Origin: Palsa-744 sp963771085
Lineage (GTDB): Bacteria > Actinomycetota > Thermoleophilia > Solirubrobacterales > Solirubrobacteraceae
Assembly: GCA_963771085.1 (NCBI GenBank)
Contig: CAVYSB010000004.1
Span: 1 to 64,000 of the forward strand
Direction of reading: 5' to 3'
Length of the DNA: 64,000 nt
Part shown: in pieces, positions 40,748-49,025 of the stretch
Position numbering within the stretch: the first letter of the stretch is position 1
Layout: each line of letters opens with the position of its first letter
Translations under genes and position numbers: made by a program
The notes under the pieces: generated by a model
Told to the model about the DNA's origin: nothing
Database searches by the model: none
The model's input: only the letters and a program-made list of their open reading frames with translations

Positions 40748-42892
40748 CTAGTCCGCGTTGACGGTGACGGAGCGGCTGTACCCGCTCGCGTAGGGGTAGC
40801 CCGCCTGCCCGGCGGGCACCTCAGCCCGGAACGGGAAGCGCCCGACCGCGCCTTCGAACTGGTAGGTCGCGCGGAAGCGCCCGGCTGCGTTGGTCCGCGG
40901 TGCGCGGAACGGCTCCCAGCGCCCACGGTAGTGCACCAGCAGCTCGACGAGCGCCCCCTGCCGCGGCATCGGGCCCTTCACGCTGCCGCTGAGCGTGATC
41001 ATGCCCGTGGACGAGATGGCGCTCGGGTTGACCTCGAGCTGCACGCCGGCGGCGACGTTCTCGCTCACCTCCGCCGTTGCCGTGTAGCCGGGGTCCTCGG
41101 AGAACGCGCGGTAGCCGACGATGATCGTGCGAGACGGCCCCGGCCCGACGGCTGCCGTGAAGTCCCCGTTCGCGCTCGTCTGTGCATGCCCCAGAAACTG
41201 CCGAGCACCGCCGGGCGTGATCTGCTCTAGGAGGTCCAGTGTGGCCCCGCCGATCGGCTGCCCATTGCCGTCGAGGAGCCGCCCACTCAGCTTCAGGGCA
41301 CGATCTGTGAACGAGCGCGAGATCGTCGCGGGGTCCTCGAGACGCAGCTGAGCGTCCTCGCTCGCGCTCGCTCCGTTGCGCGTGCCCGCGCCCGTCGGGG
41401 GGCTGCCCGCCGCGCCGCCCGCGTCGGCCGGGGGCGATTGCGCGAGGGAGCCTGGCGGCGTGAGTGCGGCGCTCGTCGGGGCGCTCGTCAGGGAGACGGA
41501 GCCATCTGTGTCGGCCGCATCGACCATAACGCGCAGGGTGTGCCCGGCGTCTGCCGCGCTTGGCGCGTAGCTGCTCGCATCGGCGCCCGCGATGGCCGTG
41601 CAGTTGTTGCCTTGCGGGTCGCAATCCTCCCATTGATACGAGTAAGTGATCGAGCCCGCGCCGCTTGGTGCCGACCATGTGCCCGGGTTCGCGGCCAGCC
41701 CGCTTCCGCCGAACACCCCACCGGCTGCCGAGATGCTAGGGGCCACGTCGTTCGCGGGCGCGTTGTTGGTCTCGACCGTTCGGTCGATCACTATCGACCG
41801 GTTGCCGGCCGCGTCTTCGATGATCACCTGCACGTGATGTGAGCCGTCGGCGACGCTTGTCGTGTTCAGTTCGTATGTGCGTCCGCCGACCGATGTCTTG
41901 CAGGGCACCTGATAGGCCCACGTGTAGGCGTCGGTTCCCGTAACGGGGACGCACCGACCGTCATTGGTGTCGATCGTCTGTGACTGCACGACGTTGCCGT
42001 CGACGATCAGTTTCACGTATGCGAGGCCGGGGCCCTCGTCTGTGGCGGAGAACGTCACGGTCGCGCTTCCCCGCAGTGCCGATTCACTGCTCAGGGGACC
42101 GGAGATGTTGCTGGCCTGCGGATCGTTGTTCGCATACAGGCTGATCGCGCCGCCGTAGATCCGGTATTCCCACTGGCCGGCGCTCAGCGTGCAGCTGCTG
42201 TTGTTGTTGCCGTTCGGGTCGCAGGTGGCGTTGACGTCCCAGTGTCCCCCGTCGGGGGAGATCGTCAGGTTGACGAGGTTTTCCGGCGAGAATGGCCATG
42301 AGAATGTGCCTCTCGAGGCGATGTTGCCGGCAAACCAGTCTCCCTGATCGCTGACATTGCGCGGCAGCGAGTAGAGCGTTCCGTATTCACCGCCCTGTTG
42401 GATGATCCCCATAAAGCCGTTGTCGGCGCCTTCGGCCCGCTCCGCGCGGTAGATGGTGCCGCCGTTGATCGTGATGTCCGCGGGAGCCTGGTACAGCAGC
42501 GCCGACCATGTGCCCTGCCCGTAGGCCGCTTCCTTGCCGTCTGTCATCGGTATGCCGTGCGTGGGGGTCATCCGCCCGGAGGCGCAGTTGGTCTCTGCGC
42601 TGGTGACCTGCCACAGGTCGGTGCTCGCCGGGTTGGTGAGTCCTTCGGGCATCTCAGGGATCCCGAGTCCTTCTTCGCTCGAGGGATCGGCGCAGAGGAT
42701 CTGTGTGTAGTTGCCGTTGCCGTTCACCGGCAGCGCGTGCGCCACCGCTGGAGACCGGAGCCCGGCCACCGTGGCGCAGGCGATCGCGCCCACGACTAGC
42801 GCGCCGACAGCTGCCCGCCGCCATTCGCCGAGCAATGGTCCCGAGGGCCCGGCTGGTCCGCCGGCTCTCGCCAGGCAATCTCCGCGCCGCAT
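40748..42892 (-). CDS. Large secreted Ig-like/beta-sandwich protein
   Basis: 714 residues. Signal segment at about 26-50 (AAVGALVVGAIACATVAG). N-terminal 200 residues: a TQILCADPSSEEGLG-type domain shared by actinobacterial surface proteins. Then Ig-like modules (GLAYVKLIVDGNVVQSQTID, SHHVQVIIEDAAGNRSIV), an Ig-like domain of the SYQWEDCDPQGNNCTAIAGA type, a carboxypeptidase-regulatory-like part (GQPIGGATLDLLEQI) and a C-terminal beta module (LVELLVHYRGRWEPFRAPRT). The last gene of the conjugation-associated minus-strand cluster; probably surface contact or adhesion. Intact. Confidence 0.7.
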   Translation of the reverse strand: MRRGDCLARAGGPAGPSGPLLGEWRRAAVGALVVGAIACATVAGLRSPAVAHALPVNGNGNYTQILCADPSSEEGLGIPEMPEGLTNPASTDLWQVTSAETNCASGRMTPTHGIPMTDGKEAAYGQGTWSALLYQAPADITINGGTIYRAERAEGADNGFMGIIQQGGEYGTLYSLPRNVSDQGDWFAGNIASRGTFSWPFSPENLVNLTISPDGGHWDVNATCDPNGNNNSSCTLSAGQWEYRIYGGAISLYANNDPQASNISGPLSSESALRGSATVTFSATDEGPGLAYVKLIVDGNVVQSQTIDTNDGRCVPVTGTDAYTWAYQVPCKTSVGGRTYELNTTSVADGSHHVQVIIEDAAGNRSIVIDRTVETNNAPANDVAPSISAAGGVFGGSGLAANPGTWSAPSGAGSITYSYQWEDCDPQGNNCTAIAGADASSYAPSAADAGHTLRVMVDAADTDGSVSLTSAPTSAALTPPGSLAQSPPADAGGAAGSPPTGAGTRNGASASEDAQLRLEDPATISRSFTDRALKLSGRLLDGNGQPIGGATLDLLEQITPGGARQFLGHAQTSANGDFTAAVGPGPSRTIIVGYRAFSEDPGYTATAEVSENVAAGVQLEVNPSAISSTGMITLSGSVKGPMPRQGALVELLVHYRGRWEPFRAPRTNAAGRFRATYQFEGAVGRFPFRAEVPAGQAGYPYASGYSRSVTVNAD

Positions 42893-42893
42893 C

Positions 42894-44950
42894 TCAGTGG
42901 GTCTCTACGTCCACCGCGGCGCTCTCGCCGCTGCGTAGGGGAAGCCAGACTGACCGCCGAGGACCTCCGCGCGGAACGGGAAGCGCCCGACGCCTCCCTC
43001 GAACTGATAGGCGACCGCGAAGTGGCCGGCCCGATTGGTGCGCGGCGTCCGGAACGGCTCCCAGGTGCCCGCGGTAGTGCACGAGCAGCTCGACGACGAC
43101 CCGTTGCCGCGGGATCGGACCCGACACGCGTCCCGGCGAGCACGATGCTGCCCGTCGAGCGGGTGTGGCGCGGTGTGATGTGCAGCTGGACCCCGGCGCT
43201 CGACCGTCTCCTGGATGGCTGCCTGGGCGCTGTAGGAGGGGTCGCTGGAGAGTGCGCGGTAGTCGACGAGCACGGTTCGCGACGGCCCTGCCGCCACGTG
43301 CACGGTGAAGTCCCCGTCCGCCGCGGTCATCACGTGTGCGATCACCTTCGGGCTGGCGGCGCCGGCCACCTGTTCGCGCACGTCGAGTGTTGCGCCGCCG
43401 ATGGGCGTCCCCGCGCTGTTCGACAGCTGCCCCATGATCGTGATTGCCCGGCTCGCGAAGCACGCGCGAGATCGCGGAGCGCCCCGCGAGGTGCAGCTGC
43501 GCCAGCTCGCGTTGCATCGGTTCCGTTGGGTGTGCCCGGGATCGCCGGCGCTGATCGGCCGGCCGCAGCCGCGGCGCCGAGGCCACCGGGAGCGCTGGGC
43601 GCGCTTGCCAGCGACGTCGAGCCGTCGCTGTCGCTGGCGGTGATGAGTGCCCGCAGCGCTGCACCGGCATCGCCAGCCGCGGCGGTGTAGCTGGCGCCTT
43701 CGGCCCCCGGTATCGCCTGGCAGTCGTTGCCCTCGGCGTCGCATCTCTCCCACTGATAGGCGTATGCGATTGCGCCGGCGCCCGTCGGCGCCGACCATTC
43801 GCCGTGCTGGGCGGAGAGCGTGCTGCCGACCGCCGCCTGCCCCGCCGCAAGAGAGGGCCCCGTGCTCGCCTCGCGGTGCGTTGTCCGTCGTGATCGGCGC
43901 GTCATAGACGACACTCGAGTTACGCGCCGCGTCGGTGACGCTTACCAGCAGTGTGTGCTCTCCGTCGTGCACCGACGTCGTGTCGATCGGCAGTTCGATC
44001 GGCTCGCTCTGCTTGCACGGCTGGCTGGCATCGAACCAGAGTGTCCCGGCCGCCGAGCCCCAAACACCGTTGCCGCTCGAGCCGACCGGTACGCACTGCC
44101 CGCTGTTCGTGTCCGGCGTCGCGCTGTATAGCGTCTGCCCATCGGCCTGGACGGTCACGCTGTAGACGCCAGGTCCCGCGTAGTCCGTGGCCGTGAACGT
44201 GAGACTCTGCGTGCCGCGAGCCCCGGCGCCGCCGGCGAGCAGCGTGCCGCCCACGATGCCGTCGAGAGCGCCGGGCGTCGAGCTGTTAGCCAGCCGAAGG
44301 TGCGCTTCCCACAGCTTGACCTGCGACCAGGCGCCGCCGCTGGCGCCTTCATCGCAGCTCGCCCCGGCCGTTCCCGCGCAGCCGGCGCTGAGATAGACAT
44401 CGCCCCCGCGGCCGCGCGGTACTTCGAGCTCGCCGAGGAATTCGTTGCCCATCGGCGAGCACGGGCTCGCCCCGTGCGCGCACTGCAGGACGATGTCGGC
44501 CGCGTCGGGCGAGACTTCGGGCGTGTAGGCCGTCGCGGTGCCCTGCGCGCCGGCGCCATACCCGTAGGCGTACATGCCGATGTCGAGGTCTCCGCCGACG
44601 AGGCTGGAGCCCGCCGGGGGCACGTAGCGCAGCGTCTCGGAGGAGGGCGCTCCGACGGCGGCGTCGCTTGAGAGGGTGCGCGAACATCGGGCTTTCCGGG
44701 CCGCAGGCCGTGTCGGTGCTCGATCCGTAGCCGCCTCCGGCGGATCTCGCTGGTCCATCCGGCACTGCCCGCGACGGTCTCATCCGGGTTCACACAGGAG
44801 ACCTGCATCCATTCCCCGGCATACGCCGGGCTGCCGGCGCAGAGCGCCAGCACCGTGACGGCCGCCAGCGCTAGCCGATGCAGCCAGGCTCCGCTGCGGC
44901 GGTCTCTGGCTCGGCGAGCATTGGTGAGCGCGTGTGTATTGAGCTGTTTG
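42894..44950 (-). pseudogene. Second secreted protein of the same kind, with several frameshifts
   Basis: The N-terminal signal (WLHRLALAAVTVLALCAGSP, then AYAGEWMQVSCVNPDE), the middle (LRYVPPAGSSLVGGDLDIGM; DNAPR) and the end (IGGATLDVREQVAGAASPKV; WEPFRTPRTNRAGHFAVAYQ) match the neighbour at 40748-42892 in domain order, but lie in three alternating frames with shifts near 44690, 43870, 43450 and 43190. The true 5' start is unclear. Either a decaying paralogue or a badly read GC-rich stretch. Confidence 0.6.
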
Positions 44951-45054
44951 TTGCCGGCATGGCTGCGATCGTCTCCTTCCCGGGCGCTCGTCAGCGACGC
45001 GCCTGCGGTTATTGGCCGCGACCAGTGCGAGCCGGCCATCGAGTTGCCGGAGGT

Positions 45055-46437
45055 TCATGGGCTGAACGGCCCCCCGCCTCGCTGCTCTTCTCCGCCGACG
45101 GCGGCGCCCTTGCCTTCGCCGTTGCTCGTAGGCGGGGCGCTGGGCGTGCTCGCGGTGCTCGCTCGGACCGGCGCGTCTGAGTGCGATGTCGATGCGCTCG
45201 GCACCCCGAGGAACGAGAACCCGCCCGGTTCGTGACGGGCGCCCGTCGCCATGTCCGCCTCCGACGTGCGGCGATCGTGTGGCGCTGCCGCCGGGCCGCT
45301 CCGCCGCGAGACCCGGCGGAGCGTCGGACTGCAACGGGCTGCGCTCGACGCCGACGTGTGGCGTGGCGCCCGTGATGGTCGCCGGTGGCGAGTGCTGCCG
45401 GTGGGCGTGAGGCTGCAGGGCATGCGTCGCTCCGATCGCGCCACCGGCGAGGACGGCGACCGTCGCTGCGCCGGCCGCGAGCTTCGCCGCGGCGCCGCCG
45501 CTCGCGAGGATCGCCATCGGCTCGTTCGCGCACTGCCGCCCGTTCCGGGCGGCGAGCCGAAGGGCACCGCGCGTTCCTGCACGGCTCGGACCCGCAGTCC
45601 GAGTTTGGCGAACCAACCCAGATGGCCGGCGATCGCCGGAATCGGCAGCAGCGCCGCCGCCTGACCCTGGAAGGTGCGCCGCAGACGCCGGGCGTTGGTC
45701 CTGTGCTCGGTGCGGCAATGTGCGCACCCCTCGAGGTGTGCGAAGGCCCGCTGCGCCAGATCGTCTCCGACCGGCTCGCCGGCGCGCATCGCGGCGATCG
45801 TCTGGGAGCGAAACCCGCACAGTCTTCCGGTGTCGTAGAGCAGCTGGAAGCGCGCGCGCTTTGCTTCGCAGGCACGGGCGGCTTTGCGCGCCTCGTTGAC
45901 GGAGACCTGCAGCACGGGCGCGATCGCCCGGTAGCGCATTCCCTCTGCCATGAGCCAGAAGACGCGTCGCTCGAGATCGTCGAGCTCGGTCAGGAACTCC
46001 GTGACGATCAGCCTGTCGTCCTCCGAAACCGCGGCCAGTTCGGGAGCGCGATCGGCCTCCCGGCCCTCCGCTGCCAGCTGCATTTCCGGGGCGCGCTGGG
46101 AGAGGATCTCGCCGCGGCGGCGTTCGTCGCGGTGCAGATGCAGCGCCCGGTGCTTGATTCCCCAGCGCAGGGCGTTGCGCAGGTGCTGCTCGCTGTGGAA
46201 CGTTCGCTCCAGCAGCACGAGCGCCGTCTCCTGATAGAGATCCTCCAGCTGCTCGTGGCCGAGGCCGCGACACTCTCCGAACGAGCGCGCGAGCCGCAGC
46301 TCGCCGGCCTGCCACTCACCGAGCGCGCGGCCCACGCGCTCACCGCTGAGCCGCCCCGAGCGACCCGGCAACGCGGCGGGAGCCTCATCACTGCCATCGG
46401 GACCGTCGGCGCCCGGCGGCCTTCCTTGAACGTCCAT
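45055..46437 (-). pseudogene. Sigma factor with C-terminal zinc-finger (anti-sigma-like) extension, frameshifted
   Basis: Residues about 50-100 are sigma region 2 (LYQETALVLLERTFHSEQHL, ALRWGIKHRALHLHRDERR); about 150-200 are region 4 (TELDDLERRVFWLMAEGMRY, VSVNEARKAARACEAKR). A zinc-finger-like AHLEGCAHCRTEH (HxxxCxxC) follows, as in anti-sigma factors. Between about 45560 and 45240 the frame shifts and gives a membrane segment (AILASGGAAAKLAAGAATVA VLAGG), and the original frame returns for the Ser/Pro-rich end. Sigma plus membrane-bound anti-sigma in one chain would allow signal-released activation. It probably controls the conjugation cluster. Confidence 0.6.
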
Positions 46438-46516
46438 GCTCGTTTATCCCCCAGTCAGCCTTGACCTTCCGCCATCTTGCACGAAGGCGAGAAGCTCCGC
46501 AAAGTGCGCGTCTTTT

Positions 46517-46532
46517 TGCAAGTTTTCTTGCA
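46517..46532 (+). promoter_or_regulatory. Inverted repeat upstream of the sigma gene
   Basis: TGCAAG-TTTT-CTTGCA, 6-bp arms, about 80 bp before the sigma start on the minus strand. Could be an operator or a weak terminator of the T4SS operon. Confidence 0.4.
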
Positions 46533-46588
46533 GCGTAAGTAGGCGGCTAGAACACTTGTCCAGATGCTCGTTTTGTCGCTAACGGCGT

Positions 46589-47263
46589 TTATCCGCTCCT
46601 CAACTCCGGCGCGTGGGCGCATCGACTCGCGCGGCGTGGGGGCGCCTCTCGTGTGCACGGGAATCCGTGCTCGGCCGCTGCGCCAGGCGTGCGAGCGCGG
46701 TGCGGCACAACAGCGGTCTCCATGGTGGCGGCAGCGAGCAGGAGGGCGAGGATGCCCGCCAGCAGCCCGAGGCGCTCCTGCGATCGCAGCGGACGCTCGC
46801 GCTGGGTAAGCCAGCTGGCGTAGCCGAGCGCGAGCGCGGCCCACTCGAGCGGGAGCTGGGGTATGTAGGCGATCACGGAGGGACCGTAGGCGCCGAGGGC
46901 CGCCCCCACGGGTGCCGCGTTCGCAACGAGGCACGCCACCACGAGCCCGTCTGCGAGACGCCTGGCGTACTGGTGATCCCCCGCGCCCGTGAGGCCGAGC
47001 AACAGTGGCCACGCGGCAACCGGCAGGTTGTGCGCCGCAAGTGCGAGAACATGAGAGAGCTGTGGTGGGGGCGTCTGTGCTGGGCTCAGCTCCAGTTCGA
47101 GCAGCTGCCGCGTCAGCCGAGCGAGCCCTCCACCAATGAGCGCGACGATCGCCGCCGCCGCAAGCGTTGCGCCCCACACCCCCGCATACGCGTGCAGCCA
47201 CGTAACCACCAGTCGCGATGGCACCGTGCGAGCGCGGCACGCGCTCAGCTCTGGGGCAGCCAT
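46589..47263 (-). CDS. Multi-pass membrane protein of the T4SS cluster
   Basis: 224 residues from MAAPELSACRARTVPSRLVV. Five or so hydrophobic segments: GVWGATLAAAAIVALIGGG, AHNLPVAAWPLLLGLTGAG, DGLVVACLVANAAPVGAALG, LPLEWAALALGYASWL, RLGLLAGILALLLAAATME. The AYIPQLPLEWAALALG region recalls SpoIIM/DUF95-type proteins, a tentative link. It overlaps the lipoprotein gene by 19 bp, so it belongs to the same operon. Confidence 0.6.
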   Translation of the reverse strand: MAAPELSACRARTVPSRLVVTWLHAYAGVWGATLAAAAIVALIGGGLARLTRQLLELELSPAQTPPPQLSHVLALAAHNLPVAAWPLLLGLTGAGDHQYARRLADGLVVACLVANAAPVGAALGAYGPSVIAYIPQLPLEWAALALGYASWLTQRERPLRSQERLGLLAGILALLLAAATMETAVVPHRARTPGAAAEHGFPCTREAPPRRASRCAHAPELRSG

Positions 47264-47823
47264 TCCCTGACGGCATAGCCGCCTGGAACCTGCGCCACCT
47301 GCGCGAGCGTGACGTGATAGCTGGAAGGGAGGGCTTCGTACTCCGCGCTGCCGCCGGTCTGCTCGCGCGTTATGACGATCCACGTGCCGCGCTGGGTCAG
47401 ATCGGCGCCGACGCTGACGACCTGGCCGCTGTTGTGGATGCGCCCCTGGTTGATCGTGGTGTCCGCGGCAGTGCCGGCCGCTGCCTGTTTCTCGGCCAGG
47501 CGTGCGGCCCCGACCGATATAGCGGCGAGCGAGTGCTGCTCGGCGCTCAGCGTGCGGTAGGTCCAGTTGACGTACAGGCGCGCGAAAGCGCTCAGTGCCG
47601 TCTGCGGCGTGCGCTGAACTTCGGCCGGCCGCTGTGAGCCCGGCGTCGGCGGGGCCGGTCCCGGGCCTTCGCCCTGGCTGCTCCGCGCAGCCGCCGTCGT
47701 CCTCGCGGGTTCGGATTCGCTGGCGCTCCTACTCGGCGCGTCGGGGTTGCTGCAGCCGCTGAGCGCCAGTGCGGCGAGCAGCATGGCCGCTGGCTTGGGG
47801 GCCCTCATTGCTCGTCTGCTCAT
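47245..47823 (-). CDS. Lipoprotein of the T4SS operon
   Basis: 192 residues. Lipobox in MLLAALALSGCSNPD, Cys at about residue 24. A Ser/Pro-rich linker, then an NTF2-like fold in FARLYVNWTYRTLSAEQHSL, AAISVGAARLAEKQAAA, WIVITREQTGG. This layout (anchor, linker, NTF2-like) resembles the TcpC/VirB8 class of Gram-positive conjugation proteins. ATG overlaps the NlpC gene stop (ATGA). Confidence 0.65.
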   Translation of the reverse strand: MSRRAMRAPKPAAMLLAALALSGCSNPDAPSRSASESEPARTTAAARSSQGEGPGPAPPTPGSQRPAEVQRTPQTALSAFARLYVNWTYRTLSAEQHSLAAISVGAARLAEKQAAAGTAADTTINQGRIHNSGQVVSVGADLTQRGTWIVITREQTGGSAEYEALPSSYHVTLAQVAQVPGGYAVREWLPQS

Positions 47824-49025
47824 AGTCCGGCGGGGTGGCGGACGGTCCAGCTTGCCCAGGCGGGGACCGACGGCCAGACGCGCCAGCGTGCGCCGGGCTT
47901 TCCGGAGTTCGGGCCGGTGTCGTAGGCGGGGTCTTCGACGGTGTCGAACCGCAGCCCGGCGACGTACATGAACGCGTGGTCAGGGTTCGCGTAGATCGAG
48001 ACGTACCGACCGGGGCCCGGCTCCCCGTAGCTCTCGAGCTCGGTCGAATCCAGGGCGCTCGTGCCCAGCACGCCACCCCAGTGCAGCAGGTAGGAGACCG
48101 CCGAGGAGCAGTCGTATGCCGGCTGCAGGGTGTCGAGCGAGCTGCCGTGTCCGCCGCCGTAGAGGTACGCGGTCCCGTACAGACGGTTGCCCGCGGCGAC
48201 CATCGCCTTGACCGCGGTGGGCGCTTCTTCTCCGGCAGCCGCCAGGCCGCTCGCGAGGATCCGGGTGCGGCTCCCCGGCGCGAGCGCCAAGGGGACGGCG
48301 CCCACCGCTTCGCTCAGCGGGCAGGCCGCGCCGGTCGTTTCCTCGCTGGCGATTTCGTCTCCTTCGGGCAGAGCTTCCAGCGCGCCGGCGGCTCCGGTCG
48401 GCGGGGGGAGCTGCACGAGCACCGCGCTCTTGCTGACCCCCAGTGACTGAGCCGCCTGCCACCAGAGGTCCAGCCGGTAGGGCTGTCCGTTCTCGACGAA
48501 CTGGCCGGGGCCCTGCCCGTATCCGATGTCGCGCTTGTACAGCAGCCGGCTGCGCCCGGCGTGCTCGACGCGCAGGAGCGACATATAGGGCAGGCGGTCG
48601 AGCGCGTTGGCATCCGCGAAGGTGAACGTTCCCCCGTTCGCGGGATTGCTCCTGAGCACGGATAACTCGGCGAACGTGTTCGGGTGCGCCGGAAGGTAGG
48701 ACTGAGCCGGGTCTGGGATCGACCCGAAGTCGCTCGAGCTGGGGTCTCCCGGCCCGCCGTACTCGGTCGCCCCCACCTCATACCAGCGCCCGGGCACCAG
48801 CGCCAGAGGCGGGGCGTACTGCCCGCCACCGAGCGCGCCTCCTCCGGCCGGCACGTTGACCAAGCCCGATGCGCCGCAGCCCGCTTCTTCCTGTTGGGCC
48901 AGCAGCCCCGTGACCGCAGCCGCCACGAGTACAGGCATCACGACGATCACGGCGAGCGCCGTCACGAGCGCAGCCCGGACGCTGCGGCTTCTCAGGAGCA
49001 TGATCGCCACCCGCGGCTCCATCAC
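47820..49025 (-). CDS. NlpC/P60 peptidoglycan hydrolase of the T4SS
   Basis: 401 residues. Membrane anchor at about 17-45 (AALVTALAVIVVMPVLVAAA). A long central part (RWYEVGATEYGGPGD to LDLWWQAAQSLG) with 3D/DPBB-like features precedes the C-terminal NlpC/P60 domain: catalytic Cys in AYDCSSAVSYLLHWGG and His in PDHAFMYVAGLRFDT. Such enzymes open the cell wall for the transfer channel (VirB1/Orf14 role). The start overlaps the virB4 stop. Confidence 0.8.
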   Translation of the reverse strand: MMEPRVAIMLLRSRSVRAALVTALAVIVVMPVLVAAAVTGLLAQQEEAGCGASGLVNVPAGGGALGGGQYAPPLALVPGRWYEVGATEYGGPGDPSSSDFGSIPDPAQSYLPAHPNTFAELSVLRSNPANGGTFTFADANALDRLPYMSLLRVEHAGRSRLLYKRDIGYGQGPGQFVENGQPYRLDLWWQAAQSLGVSKSAVLVQLPPPTGAAGALEALPEGDEIASEETTGAACPLSEAVGAVPLALAPGSRTRILASGLAAAGEEAPTAVKAMVAAGNRLYGTAYLYGGGHGSSLDTLQPAYDCSSAVSYLLHWGGVLGTSALDSTELESYGEPGPGRYVSIYANPDHAFMYVAGLRFDTVEDPAYDTGPNSGKPGARWRVWPSVPAWASWTVRHPAGL